Shown here one piece after another: positions 59,577 to 64,000 of a stretch of DNA of 64,000 nt (position 1 is the stretch's first letter; every line of letters starts with the position of its first letter). The translations under genes were made by a program, and so were the position numbers. The notes beneath the pieces are model-generated. The model did no database searches, had not been told where the DNA came from, and was given only the letters and a program-made list of their open reading frames with translations. Source of the stretch: Isosphaera sp. (GTDB lineage Bacteria; Planctomycetota; Planctomycetia; Gemmatales; Gemmataceae). The stretch spans positions 1-64,000 of the forward strand of contig PNKH01000016.1 in NCBI GenBank assembly GCA_013822345.1, written 5' to 3'.

Positions 59577-59684
59577 GGAGCGCGGCCGTCCCGGCCGCCC
59601 CACGTACCCCCGTCGGGGGCGTTGGGAGTGTTCCGCAGGGCCGACCGCGCGGGGAAGGTCGAGCGGCCGGGCCGGCCGCGCTCC
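59577..59684. repeat. Inverted repeat (GGAGCGCGGCCG variant)
   Basis: Left GGAGCGCGGCCGTCCCGGCC and right GGCCGGGCCGGCCGCGCTCC are complements with mismatches around a loop of about 65 bases that contains CCCCCGTCGGGGGC. It is a diverged relative of the CTGGACCGCGGCCG family, between the permease and the phosphorylase gene. Confidence 0.85.
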
Positions 59685-59713
59685 AGGAAACCCGACCGAC
59701 GAGGTCCCGACGG

Positions 59714-60484
59714 ATGACCGCGTTCGCCGAGTTCGAGCGGGTGGTGCGCGGGCTGGCGCCGGCCGCGGCGGTGGTCCTCGGGTCCGGGCTGAGCCGGGCG
59801 GCGGCCGCGTTCCGGGAGGCCGCCGCGGTCGGGTTCGGGGAGGTGCCGGGCCTGGTCCCGCCGACCGTCCCGGGGCACGGCGGGCGGCTCGCGGTCGGGC
59901 ACTGGGGCGCAACCCCGGCGCTGGTGTTCTTCGGCCGGCTGCACTACTACGAAGGCCATTCTCCGGACGTGGTCGCCGGGCCGGCGCGGGCCGCCGCGGC
60001 GCTCGGGGCGAGGCGGTTCGTGCTGACGAACGCCGCCGGCGGCATCCACCCGAACCTCGCCCCGGGCGAGTTGATGGCGATCCGCGGGCACCTCAAGCTG
60101 ATCGGCCCCGACGCCTGGCGGTCGGCCGGGCGGGCGGTGCGGGAGCCGTACGCGGCCGCGCTGCTGGCGCGGATGCCGGAACTCCTCGCCGGGGTGTACG
60201 CGGCGCTGACCGGGCCGTGCTACGAAACGCCGGCGGAGATCCGGGCGGCGCGGGAGATGGGGGCGGACGCGGTCGGGATGTCGACCGCGCTGGAGGCGGA
60301 GGCGGCCGCCGGGTTGGGGCTCGAGGTGGCCGGGGTGTCGTGCGTGACGAACCGGGCGGCCGGGCTGGACCCGGCCCCGCTCGCCCACGCGGACGTGCTG
60401 GTGACGGCGCAGCGGGCCGCCGACCGGCTGGCGGCGGTGATCGGGCGATTGCTCGCGTCGGATTTGGCGAGCGTCGGGGCGTAA
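59714..60484 (+). CDS. Purine nucleoside phosphorylase (trimeric, PNP/MTAP family)
   Basis: A 256-residue phosphorylase for inosine/guanosine-type nucleosides. VVLGSGLSRA (19-28), GRLHYYEGHSPDVV (about 75-88), LTNAAGGIHPNLAPGELM (about 104-121; phosphate and base site), GPCYETPAEIRA (about 164-175; catalytic Glu/Tyr) and AVGMSTALEAEAA (about 184-196) are the family blocks. The C-terminal LASVGA is encoded by the 60467-60533 repeat. It is 149 bases downstream of the ABC cluster. Confidence 0.93.
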   Translation: MTAFAEFERVVRGLAPAAAVVLGSGLSRAAAAFREAAAVGFGEVPGLVPPTVPGHGGRLAVGHWGATPALVFFGRLHYYEGHSPDVVAGPARAAAALGARRFVLTNAAGGIHPNLAPGELMAIRGHLKLIGPDAWRSAGRAVREPYAAALLARMPELLAGVYAALTGPCYETPAEIRAAREMGADAVGMSTALEAEAAAGLGLEVAGVSCVTNRAAGLDPAPLAHADVLVTAQRAADRLAAVIGRLLASDLASVGA

Positions 60485-60533
60485 GCCCGACGTGGTTGGA
60501 ACCGCCACGTCGGGCTTACGCCCCGACGCTCGC
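60467..60533. repeat. Perfect 30-bp inverted repeat at PNP 3' end
   Basis: Left GGCGAGCGTCGGGGCGTAAG continues CCCGACGTGG. The right arm is the exact complement over 30 bases with a 7-base loop. The stop codon of the phosphorylase (60482-60484) lies inside the left arm. It is between convergent genes. Confidence 0.96.
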
Positions 60534-60544
60534 CGGGCCGCGGC

Positions 60545-61639
60545 TCACGCCACCTTCTTCAGGAACGTGACCCGGCCGGTCGACACCCACTCGACCACGA
60601 AGATGTTCCCGTCACGGTCGAACGCCGCGTCGTGCGGGTGGACGAACCTCCCCGCCGGCCACTCCTTCGGCTGCGTCCGCACCGCCGGCCCCTTGTCCTT
60701 CCCCAGGCTCGCGACGACCTTCTCCCGCCACGCCTGGTCGTCGCCCAGGTGGACGAACGGCACGTTCGCCGCGCCCAGCAGGCTCACCCGGGCGTGCAGG
60801 TCGGCGACCAGCAGCACGTCCCCGCGGCGGTCGACGTTCCCCGGGAACAGCACCAGCTCCCGCGGCTTCGACGCGTCCAGCGGCTTCCCCGCCGGGTCGA
60901 ACCACTGGAGCCGGGCGTTCCCCCGGTCGCACACCACGATCACCGGCTTGTCCGGCTTGCGGGCGTCGAGCCAGTTCCCGTGCGGGGTGCGGCACTGCCC
61001 GAGCCCGGCCCCCGCCCCGCCGAACACGCCCGTCAGCTTCCCGTCCTTGTCGTAGTTCAGCAGGTAATGCGACCCGTACCCGTCGCCGACCGTGAACCCG
61101 CCGTCCGGCAGCCACGAGACGTTGGTCGGGTTGTACGGCGGCGGGGCGGACTTCTTCGGGTCCTTCGGGTCCGGCCGCGGCTCGGTGTATTCCTTGCACT
61201 CCGGCCGGCCCTTCGCCCACACCACCTTCCCCTTCAGGTCGGTCTTCACCACCTTCAGCTCGGGCGTCCAGGTGTTCGTCAGGTACAGGAACTCGTCCGA
61301 CCCCTCCTTGCGGGCCTCGATCCCGTGCCCGCCGCCGTGCCACTCCTTGCCGAACGACCGCACGAACTTCCCCTTCGGGTCGAACACCAGCACCGTGTCC
61401 ATCTGCTTCCCGACCCCCTGGTGCGTGATGTAGACCAGGCCCTCCGAGTCGAGGGCGACGTTGTGCGTCGTCTGCCAGGCGTAGTCGGCCGGCAACTCGC
61501 CCCAGTTGTGGACGCACTGGTACTTGTGGGCGCCGGCCCCGATCACCGGGTTCGGGTCGTCGGCCTTCCGGGTCATGCCCAGCAGGGTCGGGCCGGCGGG
61601 CGCGACGGCGGCGGCGGCGAGGAACTCGCGGCGGTTCAT
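60545..61639 (-). CDS. NHL-repeat-like secreted beta-propeller protein
   Basis: A 364-residue protein. It starts MNRREFLAAAAVAPAG, a twin-arginine-type leader of the planctomycete "RREFL" kind. NHL-type blades follow: NVALDSEGLVYITHQGV, VLVFDPKGKFVRSFGKEW, GNWLDARKPDKPVIVVCDRGNARLQWFDPAGK and HPHDAAFDRDGNIFVVEWV. The propeller may bind or process a substrate such as a peptidylglycine or sugar lactone; none is assigned. ATG at 61639 gives the leader; the longer frame to 61783 would cross the inverted repeat. Confidence 0.85.
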   Translation of the reverse strand: MNRREFLAAAAVAPAGPTLLGMTRKADDPNPVIGAGAHKYQCVHNWGELPADYAWQTTHNVALDSEGLVYITHQGVGKQMDTVLVFDPKGKFVRSFGKEWHGGGHGIEARKEGSDEFLYLTNTWTPELKVVKTDLKGKVVWAKGRPECKEYTEPRPDPKDPKKSAPPPYNPTNVSWLPDGGFTVGDGYGSHYLLNYDKDGKLTGVFGGAGAGLGQCRTPHGNWLDARKPDKPVIVVCDRGNARLQWFDPAGKPLDASKPRELVLFPGNVDRRGDVLLVADLHARVSLLGAANVPFVHLGDDQAWREKVVASLGKDKGPAVRTQPKEWPAGRFVHPHDAAFDRDGNIFVVEWVSTGRVTFLKKVA

Positions 61640-61705
61640 GGGAGGGCTCCGGGTGGGTGACGGGGTGAAGTGTACCCGCCCGGCCCGGCCGCGGAAACGA
61701 CGAAC

Positions 61706-61725
61706 GGGCGCGGCCGGCCGCGCCC
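61706..61725. terminator. Perfect 20-base palindrome 3' of the DUF2382 gene
   Basis: GGGCGCGGCC-GGCCGCGCCC is an exact palindrome between the NHL gene start and the inverted repeat at 61737. It may serve as a terminator of the DUF2382 gene. There is no U-tract. Confidence 0.35.
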
Positions 61726-61736
61726 GCTTCCGGGTG

Positions 61737-61812
61737 CCGGGCGTACCGCGACCGTCAGGGAGGGGGTGTCCGCTTACCGACACCCGCTCCCTGACGGTCG
61801 CGGTTCGCCCGG
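61737..61812. repeat. Inverted repeat (GCGAACCGCGACCGTC family)
   Basis: Left CCGGGCGTACCGCGACCGTC and its complement extend inward through AGGGAGGGGGTGTC / GACACCCGCTCCCT. This is the third copy of the 15242 and 20305 element, with two substitutions in the left arm not matched on the right. Confidence 0.93.
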
Positions 61813-61831
61813 CGACGGTTCCCCGCCCCGG

Positions 61832-62779
61832 TCACTTCTTCCCGGGCCTGGTCGAGTGCCGGACCTTCGCCCCGCCGTCGGACTCGACCACCACCTCCTC
61901 CTTCCGCACGTCCCCGGACACCGTCTCGGTGTCCCGCACCTTCCGCTTCCCGACCGACACCTCCTCCTTCACCACCGCCTCCTTCGTCACCCGCACCTTC
62001 TCCTCCTTCACCGGGATGCGGATCTCTTCCGCCTTCAGGTCCCCGCGGGCGGCCTTCCCGCCGGCCGGCCGGCGCTCGATCACCACCTCCTCGCGCTCGA
62101 CCGGGACGCTCAGTTGCTGGTGCTCGGTGCGGACCTCCTTGCGGACCCGCACGTCCCCGGTCTTGACCGACTCCTTGTGGGCCTTGAGGTGCTCCTCCTT
62201 GAGCTGGATGACCCGCCCGTCCTCGGTCCGGAACCCGCCCTCGGCCAGCATCGCCGCCCGGTCCGCCCGGACCGCCGACCACCCGGCCCGGTCGAACCCG
62301 CCGCCGCGGTGCAGCAGGTCGCGGGCCTCGGCCTCCCGGTTCCCGGCGTCGACCGTCACCAGGTACCGCCCGTTCTGCACCTCGGTCTCGTAGAACGACG
62401 CGTCCTCCTCCGGGATGCCCCACCCGATCAGCGCCCCGGCGACCCCGGCGATGGCCGCCCCGCCGGCGGCGTTCAGGAGCACCGCGGCCAGCGGGCCGAC
62501 CGCCAAGACCGGACCGATCACCGGGATCATCCCGGCCACGATCGCCGCCCCGATCGCGGCCCCGCCGGCCGCCCCGGCCACCGCCCCGATCGCCGCCCCC
62601 TCCTCCGCGTACGTCTCGTCCGCCGCCCCGCTCTTGACCGTCCCCCCCTCCGCGTCGCGGAACACCAGCCCGATCTTGCCCTCGTCGAACCCGGCCGCCT
62701 TCAGGTCCTCGACCGCCCGGTCCGCCCGGGCCTTGGTCTCGAACACCCCGACGACGGTGTGCTTCTTACGGTGCGGCAT
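61832..62779 (-). CDS. Stress protein: YflT/GsiB-like N-domain with DUF2382 tail
   Basis: A 315-residue protein. The first ~60 residues (HTVVGVFETKARADRAVEDLKAAGFDEGKIGLVF) form a general-stress-protein-17M-like domain. A Gly/Ala-rich hydrophobic segment (about 68-130, GAAIGAVAGAAGGAAIG) follows, then a charged DUF2382 domain (about 180-300) with alternating Val/Glu/Lys strands (VRKEVRTEHQQLSVPVEREEVVIERRP...VRVTKEAVVKEEVSVGKR). The family is linked to osmotic/desiccation stress. Function is unproven. It is divergent from the small membrane-protein gene at 62962. Confidence 0.85.
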   Translation of the reverse strand: MPHRKKHTVVGVFETKARADRAVEDLKAAGFDEGKIGLVFRDAEGGTVKSGAADETYAEEGAAIGAVAGAAGGAAIGAAIVAGMIPVIGPVLAVGPLAAVLLNAAGGAAIAGVAGALIGWGIPEEDASFYETEVQNGRYLVTVDAGNREAEARDLLHRGGGFDRAGWSAVRADRAAMLAEGGFRTEDGRVIQLKEEHLKAHKESVKTGDVRVRKEVRTEHQQLSVPVEREEVVIERRPAGGKAARGDLKAEEIRIPVKEEKVRVTKEAVVKEEVSVGKRKVRDTETVSGDVRKEEVVVESDGGAKVRHSTRPGKK

Positions 62780-62961
62780 CGCTGCGACTCCCGACACGCG
62801 TGACTTGAGTTACGCGGGTTGCCACGAACCCGCCCGCCGGGTGGTCAGCACAGTGCGTGCCGATCGGCCCCGGGCGATGCGTCCGGGGCCGGCACAAGAC
62901 GTGCAAACACCGAGCCCGGCGGCGGACCGACCGCACCAACCGAGACGTGAGGAGGACCACG

Positions 62962-63285
62962 ATGACCAGTATGACGCCGACCCGGGGGGCGAACCAGGGT
63001 CCGGTCCCGAACCTGGGCCGCGACCAGGGCCGGCCGACGGATGAGGCCCGGAAGCACTCCGAGGGCCAGGTCGCCCGCGGGATCGAGCACTACACCGCCC
63101 AGCTCCCGTCCGACTGGTTCCTGTGGGCGGCCGGGGCGTCGATCCTGGCGTCCGCGACGTTCCACCTGCTCGGCCGGAAGGAGGACGCCCAGTTCGTCGG
63201 CCAGTGGGTCGCCCCGTTCATGCTGCTGGGGGTGTACAACAAGATCGTCAAGGTCGCCGGGTCCGACCGCGTCCACGCGTCGTGA
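62962..63285 (+). CDS. Small membrane protein of unknown function
   Basis: A 107-residue protein with one or two hydrophobic helices (about 53-69, WFLWAAGASILASATFHLL, and about 79-94, FVGQWVAPFMLLGVYNKIV). The first ~40 residues are polar (NLGRDQGRPTDEARKHSEGQVARG). GAGGAGG ten bases upstream supports the start. It is divergent from the DUF2382 stress gene (183-bp gap), suggesting a shared stress-related promoter region. Confidence 0.65.
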   Translation: MTSMTPTRGANQGPVPNLGRDQGRPTDEARKHSEGQVARGIEHYTAQLPSDWFLWAAGASILASATFHLLGRKEDAQFVGQWVAPFMLLGVYNKIVKVAGSDRVHAS

Positions 63286-63305
63286 CCCACGGCAGTCGAG
63301 CCGCG

Positions 63306-63349
63306 ACGCGACCGTGGGAACCCCTCGTCAGGGGTTCCCACGGTCGCGT
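63306..63349. repeat. Perfect hairpin after the small membrane-protein gene
   Basis: ACGCGACCGTGGGAACCCCT and AGGGGTTCCCACGGTCGCGT are perfect 20-base complements with a 4-base loop (CGTC). It lies 21 bases after the stop codon and could terminate transcription. Confidence 0.94.
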
Positions 63350-63455
63350 TCGTTGCGCCCGCGACTCGCGGCGGCGGGTCCGCGCGGACGAGACGTTCTC
63401 CCGTCCGTACTATGCTAACGGGTCATCCCAATCCCGTCGCGCAGAGGACCTGCCG

Positions 63456-64000
63456 GTGCGTCGCGTCGCCCTCCTCGGACTGGTGCTCGTCGCGGGCTGT
63501 GGCGCGAAGCCGGACGCCATCCCGCCCGGTCCGGCGGAACCGGAACCCGTCTGGGCCGACGCGGGCAAGGGGCCGGCCACGGTCGACGGGTTGGACGTCG
63601 ACGTCGTGCAGGTCGGGATCCGGCCGCAGGCGGACAAGAAGTACGTCGAAGTGATCTGGGTCGCCTCGACGGCGGTGAAGCGCAGGGAGGCCGCGTTCCG
63701 CGAGTGGGGCCAGCCGCCGCCGAAGCTCACGGACTCGCTCGGCCGCGACTACCCGGGCCTGACGGTGCCGTTCGACGTCTCGATACCGGACCGGTGGAAG
63801 CCGAACGACGAGCCCGAAATCGGTCACGCGTTCACGGCCCTGGTCCAGCGCGAGAGCGGAAAGCGGGACCGGGGCGAAGTGGAACGGGGCCTGGTGATCG
63901 ATTCCCCGCCCGGGAACTGGATCCGGTTCGTCGATAGTTTTCGCGAGGGCATCTGGCGGGCCCTGTACTTCGACCTGCCCCCGGCGGACGCGACCGAGTG
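63456..64000 (+). CDS. Putative lipoprotein, cut by window end
   Basis: An open frame of at least 181 codons that runs off the window. It starts (GTG) VRRVALLGLVLVAGCGAKPD, a lipoprotein signal with lipid Cys 15. The mature part (WADAGKGPATVDGLDVDVVQVGIRPQ... and later FTALVQRESGKRDRG) looks like a secreted beta-rich domain of unknown family, possibly a DUF4352-like effect domain. GAGG lies eight bases upstream. TATGCT at 63412-63417 could be its -10 box. The end of the protein is not visible. Confidence 0.75.
   Translation, partial: MRRVALLGLVLVAGCGAKPDAIPPGPAEPEPVWADAGKGPATVDGLDVDVVQVGIRPQADKKYVEVIWVASTAVKRREAAFREWGQPPPKLTDSLGRDYPGLTVPFDVSIPDRWKPNDEPEIGHAFTALVQRESGKRDRGEVERGLVIDSPPGNWIRFVDSFREGIWRALYFDLPPADATE

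Overview
The window is very GC-rich DNA from a planctomycete, most likely of the Gemmata/Gemmataceae type. The signs are two prepilin-like DUF1559 proteins with N-terminal cleavage/methylation motifs and an H-X9-DG end, a DUF4394 protein with a PEP-CTERM tail, many small lipoproteins, adjacent GroEL paralogues, and strong G/C bias at third codon positions. I see no rRNA, tRNA, prophage, transposase or CRISPR array. This is a chromosomal housekeeping-plus-accessory region.

Layout. 1-7.5 kb (+): UbiE/MenG methyltransferase, HemE, an HtrA-like protein whose nucleophile position is Thr, a sugar isomerase, a ceramidase-like protein and a DUF1559 pseudopilin. 7.6-17.4 kb (mostly -): TruD, a lipoprotein, an oxidoreductase, Rpe, then a TetR-controlled DevBCA-like exporter (adaptor, ATPase, permease) interrupted by an opposite-strand CapA-like gene. 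17.5-25.2 kb: Mpo1-like protein, a TolC-like lipoprotein, an N-acetylneuraminate lyase-type aldolase, small unknowns, a patatin lipoprotein and a Cys-tailed thioredoxin-like protein. 25.3-49.3 kb is almost wholly on the minus strand: an AtuA/enoyl-CoA hydratase/PfkB/GNAT operon, HemH, a ferredoxin, a beta-propeller protein, PriA, a beta-helix protein, a phosphoesterase, NYN, YacG, FmdB, the chaperone cluster GroEL-GroES-GroEL-DnaJ-GrpE, an HNH nuclease pair, a PEP-CTERM protein and NAD(P)H-hydrate dehydratase. 49.4-64 kb: Uma2, DinB, PckA (-), a second DUF1559 gene with a lipoprotein, ArgJ, a four-gene ABC-2 transporter cluster, purine nucleoside phosphorylase, an NHL-repeat protein (-), a DUF2382 stress protein (-), a small membrane protein, and a lipoprotein cut by the window end.

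The most unusual feature is not a gene. More than thirty long inverted repeats sit between (sometimes inside) genes, about one per 2 kb. They fall into several unrelated sequence families. In six of them the arms are tandem 7-base repeats, a different heptad at each site, and in one they are 8-base repeats. They lie at almost every junction of the ABC and chaperone clusters, supply start or stop codons to neighbouring genes, run from stop codon to stop codon between convergent genes, lie inside priA as an in-frame insert, and separate AtuA from its usual C-terminal domain. No mobilising enzyme is encoded here. This looks like a genome-wide palindromic repeat system (transposable, RNA-processing or both) resembling the heptad STRR repeats of filamentous cyanobacteria.

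A second pattern is a -10-like TANNNT exactly six bases before the ATG of five unrelated genes (truD, Mpo1-like, AtuA, priA, argJ), which predicts leaderless transcripts. Other genes have a strong extended ribosome-binding site (CCCCGGAGGT).
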